Shown: positions 22,501-34,200 of the stretch, piece by piece
Numbering within the stretch: position 1 is the first letter of the stretch
Layout of the letters: each line of letters starts with the position of its first letter
Source: Ctenosaura bakeri
Lineage: Eukaryota > Chordata > Lepidosauria > Squamata > Iguanidae
DNA: 64,000 nucleotides
Assembly (NCBI GenBank): GCA_948474755.1
Contig: CAOLHI010000060.1
Location: forward strand, 868,001-932,000
Direction of reading: 5' to 3'
Notes under the pieces: model-generated
Database searches by the model: none
Told to the model about the DNA's origin: nothing
What the model saw: the letters and a program-made list of their open reading frames with translations, nothing else
Translations under genes and position numbers: made by a program

Positions 22501-24091
22501 ACAAAGATGCCAGTGAAAACAATGGCAATAAGAGGAAAAATGCCACAGAACCTGAAGTTCAGGGAATAAGAGAAAAAGGCTGTGCAACCTGAAAATACCA
22601 GTATCACTGGTATTACCAGGTGATTACTGTCCCAGGCTCTGAGATTTTAGAATCAGAAAATGAGATTAAGAGGTAGCACCTAGTAATGCCATGAAGCATG
22701 ATGCAATAAGCATGAACCACAAAATATGTCATTTAAATAATAATAAAAAAAAGCCCAACAAGGGACACACACAGTTTTCAATGCAGTGCTGTTTCTCTGA
22801 GATTCCTTCCTTTCACCCTGAGGACTGAAGAAGGATGTCCAGCTTCTGAGACAAGAATGCCCAATTTGAGAGCTGGGAACCAAGAGGATTTTGAACTAAA
22901 TTTGACCGTTCTTCTTAGAAATATTGAAGTCCAGGTGGCTTAAGTACTCTTCCCACAAGTTATTATTATTTAAGGTGAAAACAAGCAAGTTTTTTTTAAT
23001 ATCTTGTGTTAATAGATATAATATTTGTGTCCTCCATCACTGTATACTAATTTATGGAAGGATCCTTTATGATTATAATGCATAGATGGCAATGTGTGGA
23101 GGATTTTAAAAGCATTGTTAGTATATTCTCATTCAGTCTTTGATTGAATTATTATCTGTCTTAATAAAAATGTAAAAGCAAATATACATGTCTTAGATGA
23201 AGACAAACATGCAAATGTGGGTTCTTAGACTGCAATTCCTGGGGTCAGGTGGAGGCACCTTCTCTATTGGTGAGTCAACTTCTCATTTCCAGATTGGTTT
23301 CAAATCTCCTGGAACACCATATGGTATTTGAGCACCATGTGTAAGCATATGAATATTCAGTAGTAGGGAGGTAATGTTTGTAATATTTACAGATAAATAA
23401 AAAAAATAAAAAAAATCACCTGTCTTGAGAAAGTTTGTCTTTAAATCAGAAGCAGCATTGCCAAATTATATATATACACACACACACACACACACATACA
23501 CACACACACACATTATTTGCAACTTTACTGTGTAAAATGATATCTCACAAATGTAGGCCATGTTATGTCATGAACAGTAGTTATATGAATGCTCATTTAT
23601 ACATGACGGTTGCATTGCAGCATTACCTGATATAATTAGTATTGCAAAATCTTAACTAGCAATATTGCCCAAGTTTATATGCACCTGTTCTGAAATTTGA
23701 ATTTGCTTGGCTCATAAACATTGTTTGTATTATGAGCTGAGCACAATTTGCCCCAAATGCCTCTTACTGGCTTGGACTGGCATGTCCAAGGTCTTGCTCT
23801 ACTTCAAATACCACAACATTTCATAAGCCAAGAAGGTCTCTGCAATCTCAGATTACACATTATTCTCAGCTACTATTTGTGTTCCAAGGAGCTCTGGACA
23901 CCTAGTGCTGGGGACAGAAGCATATAGACTTGAGTACTCTGGATAATTCCTTTTCTAAGATTTCATGGGAGGTTGCCATCAGAGGAACAAGATCTCTGAT
24001 GGAAGCTGCCAGCAACACCTCTCTTCCATAAATGCCACTATCCAAATTTGGGAATTATGGATAATGAAGGCCAATAGTGGAGAGTTTAGAA
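19509..24091. other. Long unclassified stretch with simple repeats
   Basis: No transposon family or exon recognised. It contains a GAT run at 21823-21846 and a CA microsatellite at 23467-23513. The reading frames are short and overlap on both strands. Confidence 0.45.
23467..23513. repeat. (CA)n microsatellite with TA lead-in
   Basis: TATATATACACACA followed by CA repeats with one TA interruption. Confidence 0.95.
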
Positions 24092-24206
24092 GAGGGATTC
24101 CCAACTCTTGGTGCTTAATGGACTATACTCCCAGAATCCCTGTGTTTATTGTCTGGAGCTTCTGGGACTAGCCATCTCATGTTTGGAAACTACTGTTTTA
24201 GAGGAT
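24092..24206. repeat. Decayed hairpin-type interspersed repeat
   Basis: The left arm GGATTCCCAACTCTTGG...CTCCCAGAATCC is mirrored by GCTTCTGGGACTAG...TTTGGAAACTACTG. It is an imperfect inverted repeat of a type common in squamate genomes, whose origin I cannot name with confidence. Confidence 0.55.
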
Positions 24207-25649
24207 GATAGGCAAGCTGTGGACATATCATGGGTTAAGCAAAAGTGATTGAATCCCTTTCTTCTCTCAAATACGTTTTTGGGAGTGCTAGAACATTCAC
24301 ATTTAGAATTGGCTTGTGTGATGGAGTGGGGTATCCCTTACAAAATGGAAGCTTTTCATTACTACACTTGTTGTTAGCAAGATGGCCAAAGCTTTGATCT
24401 GTCCACAACTACTGCCCAGGAACTTAAGGATAGCTAAAATAGTTACATATATTTTTAAAAATTTCCTTATAGAATATATTTTTACACAATTGTTCTGTTG
24501 CCAAAAAGACTAATATTTTAGAATATTATGAGCTGATCTGAATTTGCAGGAATGGATAGAATCAAAACCAAAGAAATTTTTTTGTGATCTGTTCACATTG
24601 AAAATTAAATTAGTACCCTGGTAATTTCTGCTTAGCCCTTTTAGCACTCAGAATATTTCTCCATGTATCCTTACTGTGATACATAAAAGATTTTTTTTCT
24701 TTAATGGCTCACACTGGTAGATTTTTAGAACTGTGAAGAGGCTTTTTAAAGGGTCAGAAATCACAGGCATTGGCTTTTTAGTGGACTGCGGACTCATGGA
24801 TACTGTTTCTGTAGCCATGGATACGTTAAACAGGATCATAACAAGTTCTTTTTAGTAGTGTGGTTCTTTTCAAGAAGTGAGGAGTCATTGATGGCTCCTC
24901 CAAATTCATTTTTAAAATGAAAGTTCCAATCCAAAAATATATATCCATAAGAAGCATCATTGGTGAGAAGTGAATGAGCAAGAATTTCTATCATTATATT
25001 TCAACACTGTGATATGTCTGTGATATAGTATTCTACAATATACTAGCACTAATCCTAAATAAATTTTACAATTAAATCCATTTGGCCAAGAGCCTTCACT
25101 GTCATCTTGAGCTAGCAACATAAAGAAAACCAGACATGTTTACTGGGGCTTTTTACTTAAAACAAATTCATTATTTGACTCCCCTCTACTATAACCAGTA
25201 GGGACAGGAAGTTCAAACCATAGATTCTTGCAGGCAAGTTTACTTTCTGAGCTACTTTGGCAAGAGTAACATATTTATACCTGTTGTCCACTATCTTTCA
25301 ATATTATCAATTCAGATACAGCATCCCACTGTCTGGTTCAGTCAGAAGTACGCCATATAACAAAAATGTCCAGTGCAGTTTCATCTATCACCATCACTAC
25401 GCACCAACCACCATCATCACAGTCATTCCCTCTAATTACAAAATTAGATGGTTAAGTTCCATTTGGAAATGATACAGGACAATCCCCCATGAAGACAATC
25501 ATTTTTGCCTAGGGGAACTAGTTGGCTTTGGCTACCAATTTACTGTAGCTTAGAGGTGAACATCAGGAGAGCGCATGCCATAGTGCATGACTATATAGCA
25601 ATAAGGTACTCAGGGTCAGGGCTGGCAACTCCTTTGCAAGAGTAGGAAG
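24207..25649. other. Unclassified non-coding sequence
   Basis: I see no recognised repeat or exon. AT-rich with several A and T runs. Confidence 0.45.
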
Positions 25650-25855
25650 GGGAAATCGATTAGCAGTAAATACAGAAATGATAAAAGGGAAGCAGCTACT
25701 TTTTTTTTCACACAATGTGTGATTAACTTAGGAATTCATCGTTACAAGATGTAAGGATGGTCAGTAGCTTAGAAAGCATTAGAAGAAGCTTAGATAAATT
25801 AATGGAGAACAGGTTTATCAATGGGCATTATAGCTATGTGAAAACAAGTGACCAC
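25650..25855 (+). mobile_element. L3/CR1-like LINE tail fragment
   Basis: The series GGAATTCATCGTTACAAGAT, AGAAGCTTAGATAAATTAAT and GGAGAACAGGTTTATCAATG parallels the fragment at 17805-18175 and the same LINE tail. Decayed and non-coding. Confidence 0.6.
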
Positions 25856-26200
25856 CTTACAACATGTGCTTAATTTTGCTTTATTTTGTGTGGAAGGAAA
25901 GGGGGCAGTGAGAGCATTTAAAGTCACAGACTGGGTTGACTATCAGATAGTTAAATGTGTACCATTTAACTAACTTCCAGGCAGAGTCTAACTTACAAAG
26001 CTGTTGGAAGCCAATCAGTCAGTTCCACATTTTTAATGCTTTGCCATCCCAGGTAACTGTACTTCTTAAGGGAGAAAAACCTTCCTTCTAACGAGAAATG
26101 CTTTGAATGTGTGGATCAGGTCACCTGTCAGCCAATTGTCAACATTCTCCCTGCCCAGATGGGAGACACCTCTACTTTGAGGGATATGATGAGAGACTAT
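25856..26200. other. Unclassified non-coding sequence
   Basis: No feature recognised between the LINE tail and the inverted-repeat element beginning at 26201. Confidence 0.5.
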
Positions 26201-26534
26201 GGCCCTTTCCACATGCGGGAAAAAAAACACCCGAAAACATGCTAGGGCAGACTTTACCTTCCAACGGGTAAGTCCGTCGCCATGTGGAGCAGTGCGAGTT
26301 CGCTGCGACACACTCATCGGTGTCCTGTGGGGTCCTGCAGCATCTAAAATGGCAGCTGCCGGCTGGTGGAGGCTCTCCACCAACCAGAGAAGCTCGCCAG
26401 CCAGAAAGCCCGCCCCCAGCAGATCTACAGGCATGCCCTTGTGCACGCCTGCAAATTCACACCAGGCGCTGCGACACAGCTGGACACGGCTGCACGGCAC
26501 GTGCCTTTTAAAAACCACATAAAAAGTGTTTTTT

Positions 26535-27335
26535 TTTATAATATTTTTTATTTTCAACAACTTTAAAAACATTCAGAAAAAACAACCACAAAAATACAAA
26601 AAGACACATTATACAACATACAGTACCAATATATACAATATATACAATATCCACTTGATTTATCCCGGTTTTGCAATACTATCTCTTACTTTCAGGATCC
26701 AGATTAAATTCTATTTGATCTGCCAATATATTTTTAATTCAAATAATACTCAAACGATACAAATTTAAACCTATAGGAACAGGTTCATACTTCAAGTTAC
26801 ATATTTACATATCTATTCAAAAATGTACTCTTTTTCATTCAAACATCTACTGCAAATACTTTATCACACCACTTTTCTTTAAAGAATGTTGGGCAGAATA
26901 TCGGCTTTTAAGATGATGGCTTTACCTAAGATGCTTTTTTTATTCCAGAACATTCCGGTTATTAACAACGATTGGATATTTAAAGTTTGGCAAAAAGATC
27001 TTGCAAACTTTATTTGGCAAGGGAAAAAACCTCGAATCAGATTTAAAATTCTCTGTGATGAAAAGAAGCGAGGAGGATTAGCACTCCCTAATCTGAACAT
27101 ATATTTTCAGGCTTGCTGTCTGGATTGGCTTAGGGAATGGATTAAACTGGAAGATCATAGACTTTTGACTATTGAGGGAGTGCAGTTGCCCTTTGGCTGG
27201 CATGCCTATTTGGGATTTCTTAAAGGGGTGCCACTACAAGACTTTAATAATCATTTTGTAAGAAGAACTATATTGAAAACATGGAATAAATATAAGTTTA
27301 GACTGTATCCGAAAACACCCCTTTGGATATCTCCT
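26535..27335 (-). mobile_element. L1-type LINE insertion with 5' inversion (twin priming)
   Basis: The 17-base direct repeat CATAAAAAGTGTTTTTT flanks the insertion at 26518-26534 and 27336-27352. The left end on the minus strand finishes in a poly(A)-like run, so the 3' end points left. The right half (from about 26883) is inverted and encodes L1 ORF2 on the plus strand. That arrangement is the signature of twin priming during L1 integration. Confidence 0.8.
26886..27335 (+). pseudogene. L1 ORF2 fragment (inverted 5' piece)
   Basis: An open stretch of about 150 codons encodes LGRISAFKMMALPKMLFLFQ, then IFKVWQKDLANFIWQGKKPR, then KRGGLALPNLNIYFQACCLD and WLREWIKLE. This is the recognisable region after the RT core in vertebrate L1 ORF2 (FIWxxKxPRI, GGLALPNxxxY). 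The frame runs on past the insertion through the TSD. The piece lacks the endonuclease, RT active site and C-terminal zinc region, so it is dead. The lack of stops suggests a fairly recent insertion. Confidence 0.85.
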
Positions 27336-27603
27336 CATAAAAAGTGTTTTTTAAAAAGCACGTGGCATTTCCACTTCCGTTCGCCCTAGCGTGGATTGGG
27401 GTGTGGAACTACGCAAAAGTAGTGTGCCCCAATCCACTTTACGGTGTAGACGACCTCCGTCAGAGGTCGTGCTACACCGTTTTAATACCCCCATGTGGAA
27501 AGGGCCTATGATAACATTCTTCCACATCAAGACTTGTTAGAAATCCAAGGACACAGTCGAAGAGCAGTATCCTAGGTAAGTACCTTTCAGTTTTACCAAA
27601 TCA

Positions 27604-27623
27604 CTCTCTCTCTCTCTCTCTCT
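27604..27623. repeat. (CT)n simple repeat
   Basis: CT dinucleotides followed by a TCC-rich stretch. Confidence 0.9.
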
Positions 27624-27686
27624 GTCTCCTCCCTCCACCCATTTTGAAATGGGTTTCCCCCTTCATTGAGGTTTTCTCTGCAAACC

Positions 27687-28072
27687 TGTGGGTTTCCCCA
27701 AGTGTGCTGATGAAGCAGACAGCTAGAGATCAGACCTTTCGACTTGGAAAAAAAAGACTTTTATTTCGCCGGTGGAAGCCCCGGCTGGGATAACTCCCAA
27801 AAGAAACCGGGGGCTCCTTTCTTAGGCTAACAAGCATTTATACATTTCTGTGTGTTATCTTACAGAGAACAGATGTGTCACAAGAAGTGTTAGTTTCATT
27901 TTCCCCATACAATGAACAATGAGCTTTTCTTCTATGTGCTTGCAAATGTTTCAACTTTTGTAACAGTTCTACTCAGAAAGCAAGATATTCTTGGCATTTC
28001 AGCTTACAGAGTCCTATTGTGTTCTTCAAGCACAGAGGAAGACTGCATAGACAATTTATTGCTTTTCCCACA
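27687..28072 (-). mobile_element. Probable solo LTR, 386 bp, minus strand
   Basis: Begins TGTGGG and ends CCCACA, a 6-bp inverted repeat with TG...CA ends. On the minus strand a TATA box (GTATAAATGC) lies at about 27835-27845, and GAAATAAAAG, a poly(A) signal, about 70 bases later, just before a U5-sized tail. No clean 4-6 bp TSD is visible at these exact borders, although CCTG occurs close to both, so the ends may be off by a few bases. Confidence 0.5.
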
Positions 28073-30304
28073 CCTGGTGATCATCAAGCCTGACCCACAT
28101 TACTGACACTACTATTACATGTGAGAATGGTGCCATTCTCATTCCCTGAGCAATAGATGTAGGGTAAACAACAGCTAAATTATGCATCCACCATATCTGG
28201 TGATGATGGGCCTCTAAGCATCAATTGCTGGGTAGGAAAACAAGTATATGAGACTATTGCTTTCCTGCTGTCTTCCTGGCATATTTGGCTGATAATGACG
28301 TAAAAAGTATTGTGTACTAAATTGATGTTTTCTCTTCTTCATATGGTTTTTGTGAATTTTTTTGTTATCTCTAAAAACACTGAAGATGTTTTCCACATTT
28401 TCCATAAATGTAGCACTTTTGCACAAAACACAGACACACAGACACACACAAGATACTTTTTGTACAAATGAAATTTTGACAAATAAGATGAAATAATGTG
28501 CATAAATACCAGTAATACATTGACATGTGCTGGATTTCTTATGGAGGAAGATAAATATACTTTACATGTATATAAAGTTAATATACTATATATCTCCAGT
28601 TCCTGGTTGTCTGGAATCATTGGCTGTCTGCAATAGGCTCATTCAAATTTAAGTAGCATCCATAAGATGTGAATGTAATGACTGTAGAAATAAAGTGAAA
28701 GTTTTCTGTCCTGTCTATATCTAATGTAGGAGAAAGAAAAAAAGGTGTTTTCAGAAAGTTAGATAACATATTTTAGGGCTTAATGTGCTATTTGTCACAG
28801 AGAACTTATGAGCTCTAGTAACCCCCATGTTCTTATTTTGAAAAATTAAAATCAGGAGCAACCTGCTATCCAGGCAGGTGGACTTCTCACTCCAAATTAC
28901 TGGAGTGAGCTCTCTCCACTAAAGACTGTTACCCCTGGTGATCAAATTATTAGCAAAATTGCATGTGGGATTCTCAAGATAATTTAAGATTAACCACTAG
29001 TATTTCTCTATTTTTTTTAAAAAAATAATCTATAAATCAACAAACAACATTTTTGTTTTGAAAATTTGAAAGAGATTGGTTCTTTCTTGAAACTAGACTC
29101 ACAAAGATTTTGTTCACGATGTCAGCATTTGAGTTCCCCCTCTGATTTTTTAAAATGACAGTTTATGTCTTTCAGAGATTCTGTACAGAATCGTTGACAA
29201 CATACAACTCTAATAAGAAGTAATTAGTTTTAATGTTATTGGTGAAATGCAGCTCATTAATTTCTGATCTGTTAAGTACAGGTAAATAGTGACAACACTT
29301 TGCATAAGTATGCAGCACATTTCAAGAGATGAAAGAAATTCATATATACTCTTTATTTACTTAAAACATTTATTTATACCCTGATTGACAATTCTCTTAA
29401 TTGAATGCACAATTAAGACATGCATATCTAGATTTGTGTTTGAATGTGTGTGTGTGTATTAATGCACATATCCCCATTACTACCTCACTATTGCCATCAT
29501 CATCTCTAGGGAGTAATAGGAGCCACGTCCAACCAATTAAATTGTAGAAGGATAATCAGAAAGTAGTAAAGCCCATTAAATGTCTATCAGAATAACAGCA
29601 TCTTTAACCAGCATGCTGATGGCATCAGAGAGATTGCCAGATGAGTAGGAAGAAGGATGTGTTCACAGAGAATGAACTACAGTCAAAAAGCTGTACACTT
29701 GTGGCCATCTGCCTTACCTTAGGAGGTGGAGATAAAATTGGACAGTGTCTTCAACTTTCTTAAATTTTATTCTAATGTGGCAGGTCTTCAGGTTGCCAAG
29801 ATGTTTTCACTTTGTTAACTCTGCAGTTAATTCTTCAGGTTAACACCAACTTTTTGAATTGTGTCCAAATTGAAACTGGAAAGTTTAGGCTACAGACTTT
29901 TTCCAAGATTTGTAGTATGTTCTCTGATACCCAAGGATTTATTGTAGCAGTCATGGTTCTGTTCTGAATGAATATACATTTCCATGAATATACCAGTGGA
30001 ATATATCAGTGGAACCCCCAGGTACAATCCATGTCTACAATCCTTTCTAGGTTTATCCTGGGATTATATATGTGAATCCTTACAAAAGCTCTGTAAGGAA
30101 GATGAGTATTCATGTATTTGATAAGACTTTTATTTTGACATGTAACGTAACCACTGTTATGTGCTAATTCACATAGGGTGGGGCTAAATCGATGCTGAAA
30201 GAACAGTTTAAAGCTAGCTAGCACACTCTTGTCTGAGGACTAAACTGCAGAAAAAATCCCTGATGCACCCTTTGTTGTTAAACAGTCTTGTAAAAACCTT
30301 GGTG
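28073..30304. other. Unclassified non-coding sequence
   Basis: No repeat family or exon recognised. Short GT/CA-type runs lie at about 28430-28450 and 29448-29458. Confidence 0.45.
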
Positions 30305-30482
30305 GCAGCCGGTTATATGTGTAGAAGTAACACACTGCCCATCTCATAGTATTTCCAATTTTGATATATGGTTATGAAAGCTGGACAGTGAAGAAAGCTG
30401 ATGGGAAGCAAATCAACTCTTTTGAAATGTGATGGTAGTGGAGAAGAGTTCTGCAGATACTTTAGATTGCTAAAAAAACAAA
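30305..30482 (+). pseudogene. BovB/RTE-type LINE ORF2 C-terminal region, segment 1
   Basis: The plus strand reads ISNFDIWLWKLDSEES and, in other frames, ILIYGYESWTVKKADGKQI and a FEMWWWRRVLQI block. This is the usual RTE-type C-terminal region (YGxExWTLKK... followed by WCWRRxLxI). It is broken by frameshift and by the inverted-repeat element at 30483-30939. The clade call rests on motif order, and Vingi or R4 remain possible. Confidence 0.75.
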
Positions 30483-30939
30483 GGCCTTTTCCACACCGGG
30501 TGAGGGAATTGCCCCATGCCACTACTCACCAGACCTTTCGGCTCCCAGGTCCGGTCCACGGCGCTCCAGAGCAGTGCGTGCTTGTCAATATGCACTGCTC
30601 CAGTGTCCCAAATGGCGGCTTCCAGTTGGTTGAGGGTCTCGACCAACCGCTGAAGCTCGCCAGCCTAAAGCCCGCCCCCGGGCAGATCGCAGTCTCGCAT
30701 TGGTGCAAGCCTGCGAATCTGCATAAGGGAGCAGGCTTGCAGTGGTGCACTGCGTGCTTTTGAAAGACCGGAAAAACCAGGTCTTTCAAAAGCATGCTGG
30801 AGGACCACTTGGGGTCTTTCGGGACCAGACTGAGGTGCGGATCTCCCTTAAAGAGGTCTGACCCAGTCCGGTCTGAGGTGCAGACCTCCTCCTTGGAGGA
30901 CGGACTGCACCGTTTCAAAAACCCTGTGTGGAAAAGGTC
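30483..30939. mobile_element. Inverted-repeat element (family B), 457 bp
   Basis: Ends GGCCTTTTCCACAC and GTGTGGAAAAGGTC are inverted repeats, flanked by AAA on each side (30480-30482 and 30940-30942). Interior phrases AAATGGCGGCTTCCAGTTGG, GCTCGCCAGCC and AAAGCCCGCCCCCGGGCAGA match the copy at 26201-27506. An inner inverted repeat of GGTCTTTCAAAAGCAYGC occurs around 30750-30800. The frames of over 120 codons across it are chance. Confidence 0.85.
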
Positions 30940-30942
30940 AAA

Positions 30943-31255
30943 TAAATGGGTCTTAGAGCAAATGACGACTGAAGTCTCCCTAGAAGCCAAGATGATTAAA
31001 CAGAGACAGTGGTACTTTGGACATATCATGAGAAGATATTACATAGTAGAAAAGACGGTGTTGTTTGGTAAAGTAGAAGGTGGCAGGAAAAGAGGAAGAT
31101 CATCTTACAGATGGATAGATCTTAGTCAAAGAAACCATGAGCCCGAGTCTACAAGACATGAGCAAAGCTGTTGATGACAAGTTGACTTAGAAGTCTCTCA
31201 TTCATAGGGTCACTGTAAGTTGAAGTTGACTTGTTGACAATTAGCAACAGCAACA
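30943..31255 (+). pseudogene. BovB/RTE-type LINE ORF2 end and 3' tail, segment 2
   Basis: Encodes NKWVLEQMTTEVSLEAKMIK then YFGHIMRRYYIVEKTVLFGK and GGRKRGRSSYRWIDL, the typical RTE C-terminal block. The tail (CATTCATAGGGTCACTGTAAGTTG then GACTTGTTGACAATTAGCAACAGCAAC) parallels the 3' ends of the SINEs at 471, 51591 and 2061. This makes the LINE a candidate partner that mobilised them. Dead copy. Confidence 0.75.
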
Positions 31256-34200
31256 GCAGCAGCAAGATATAGGCATATTGGTAAATTCAAACAATAAAAT
31301 GTTTACTCTGCCTTTTTATTCTATTTTGACTTGTTTTTCCCATACAAAATATAACTTAGGTTTCTTACAGACATAAGAGAACTAGCATGATATGTTTGTT
31401 AAAACAATCTAAACAAGTTTTAGGTAATTACATTAAAATTAATAAATTAAACTTAATTGTGACTAAGTGAAATCCACTATTTCAATGGACTATTGTAAAT
31501 GTGACTAATTCTGGCTCTAATCCACACTTTCATTTGCTGGATTTAACTATGGAGTTAAATCCAGGAAATAAAAATCTTGCTTTAAAAATCAAGTTTTAAA
31601 GAAAGAGGCTGTCTTGCTTATATTAGGTCAAAATGTCATGTGTGTTGAATGCTAACAGCCAGTCTATTCTCCAAAAGGAGTCCAAAATTCCCATATCTAC
31701 TTTGTTCAAAGGTGGGTTTGTGAAATGAAATCTTAATAATATTTTCCAGTATTACACTTCCCCAAAGAAATAATAAAAAAACCAGATGTACTAAAATGTC
31801 AACATTCATACCACTGAAGTAAATAGTGCTAGAACAACACAGCCAATGAATTTAGGAAATTCATTTTCCGCATTCTTAGAAGCTTTAAATGGTTTTATTG
31901 TAGTGGTACTTTTGTAAGCAGAGCTTTTAAAATGGTTGTGCTGTTTTATCTTTCCTTGCCTCTTTCCACATCACCTCCTGTAACACCAGCAATTTTCCTA
32001 CTAATTCCTCCCATAGACAGGAGGCTCTAAGGAACCTCACAATCAGGCATCCAGTAAATAGCTGTGTAGTAGATCTGGTTTCTGGCATGGCAAAGGCACC
32101 ATAATCATGACTTCCTCCATCAAAGGAGAGGTGCCACTGCTTCCCTCCTGCTCTTTCTGATGACATAGCCGTGGGCTGCAATTGCTTTTGCTCCTGCTGC
32201 ATTCTTTTCCTTTTCTGAGTAAAGGGAGCATGATGACCATCATACAACATGGAGAGCCACATTTCAGAACCCACTTCAGGCAGCTTGAGTGCTCTGCTTT
32301 TGGTTTTACCTCAAAAGCATCCACAGATGTATTTATTTATTGAGCTGTTTTGTAGATATAAGCTTGCTATCTACCCTCTTCCATTTCTAGCTATAATGTT
32401 GATTGCAAATTCATCTAAACCAGCAATAAAATCAGGTGGAATTATATCAACTGCCACCCTTCCACATAAGGTTTTGAAAATTACAGAGGTGCAAACTAGT
32501 GAGAAGCCAATGATAGGCATATCTGTTTTCTTAAGGGTCTGTCTTATTGACATCTCACAGTTTGTTCATTGATTATATTTCCAACCTGCACTGTTGGAAG
32601 AAAAAGTAATCTTTTAAAATGTTCAGGGCATCAAATTGCCAGGTCAGGATTATCCCACCCTCTGAAATTTCAGGGCCAGAACTTGAAACCTGTTGTCATA
32701 GGAGGAAGGCCCTGGTGATATCATTAAGCTGTTACAGTAAGCATCAATCATGTTTGCATAGAATGTGTCATTCAAATATAGATCTAACAAAAGAAAATAT
32801 ATGCAAAGCAGGGCTGTCACCCTGTGATTCCTCCCCTTCTCATAAAAGAAAATATCACCCACCCACTCACCCCAGCCTTGAGATTTAGGGCCAGGCCTTG
32901 AAATCTGATAAAGCTAGCAGGCTATATCTGCTAGATATAAAGTACTACAAATGATCTAAAAATGTCCAGGGATAGAATCCTCCACTATACACAGGTCCCT
33001 TTTTTCTTCTTCTTCGCATTTTTAAATTATTACCCCTCACCTTCCCCCAGGTAAGTGTAATGTGAGGAACTGAGCAGAGACATTAGGAAAAGCAAACAAC
33101 CCTCCTGATTCCTCACAAGTAAGATCAGACCAATTATTCCCTTGCCAGCAGAAAATTCCAAGCCGGTCCTTGGTACTTCATCTGTCAGGTACTGCTGACG
33201 CTTCCACTGAGTCCTCCCCTAGCTCATCTACAGATGCACAGACCTTTCAGAGGAGAGACTGAGTGGGGGCACAATGCCACACAGAGAGCCCAACAGAGAG
33301 CCCATGTTTCACGTATGGAAGGAACAGAGACTGGAATTACTGTTTTCAGTGATCCCAAAGGAAAACTTCACTGTTCATTGATTCCCACCAAAAAGTGTTT
33401 TACATTCTATAATCCCAATCTAAAGCATGTAAAGCACAAAGCCTTTTTCAATGAAAAAGTTTCCTTTGGCCCTTAAATGCCTGAGAAACGCTAATTACAT
33501 ATCAACTGTAGAGGAACTGGAATTCACATTCACATTTTGAGAAGAAAAATGGTGAGAGACTGTAAGCATAGGTAACCAAATTAATTATGGAACTAGTATA
33601 TCAGTGGATTCATAGGTTGCATAGTGTTGTGCTTTATTTGTAGAGTTGCATGTACAGCATACGTTAGATTTCTCATAATGTGTTGTACAACTTGTACAAA
33701 TCAAAGAGCTTCTTTTCCCTGAACACCCATGATTTCTTTTTCTGCATTAGCATAATCATTGCAGATTTATGTCCAGTAATATGGCAGGAGCGGGATTGAA
33801 GTCCCTTTAAATCGTCAACCGGTATTTCTGTGTAACCATTAAAATATTTCTAATATCTAGAAACTGAGCAGAAAATGAATAATTAGATCTTGAGAGTTCT
33901 AAATCTTCCACATTTTCCTATTAAATTTATCTCACAGTTAAGCATTATTAATGTGAACAATTGGTCTGTATTTTTCTTGCAGCCTCTGCATTATATCTAC
34001 AGCTACTAAGAGGAATAAACTCAGCCCCTGTACTAAACAAAAGCTACTCTTTATGCTTAGATCTTGGGGAATGCGTGCATAATTTTCCAATTTACTGTAC
34101 TTGAAATGCATTTAATTCATAAGATGTATTGCTTTAGTCAATGTCTGTAAAATAATTTCCTGTAGCTTTTAAGTATTTCTAAATAAAAGAACAGGAAAAG

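Larger units (their letters stand above)
26201..27506. mobile_element. Inverted-repeat element (family B) split by an L1 insertion
   Basis: Ends GGCCCTTTCCACATG and CATGTGGAAAGGGCC are exact inverted repeats, flanked by TAT at 26198-26200 and 27507-27509 (3-bp TSD). The interior shares CGCCAGCC, AAGCCCGCCCCC and the AAATGGC-GGCT block with the copy at 30483-30939. Removing the L1 (26535-27352) leaves about 490 bp. Another inner palindrome lies near the right end (GACCTCCGTCAGAGGTC). No transposase. The superfamily is inferred as the same as family A from the shared GGCC...TTTCC start and TSD length. Confidence 0.85.

Noticed and set aside
26066..26572. 168-codon frame on the minus strand
   Set aside because: It runs across the left end and CpG-rich body of an inverted-repeat element and into the L1 poly(A) region, so its parts have different origins and no domain.
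30526..31029. 167-codon frame on the minus strand
   Set aside because: It covers a family B element and the reverse of BovB-type coding sequence; it has no recognisable domain.
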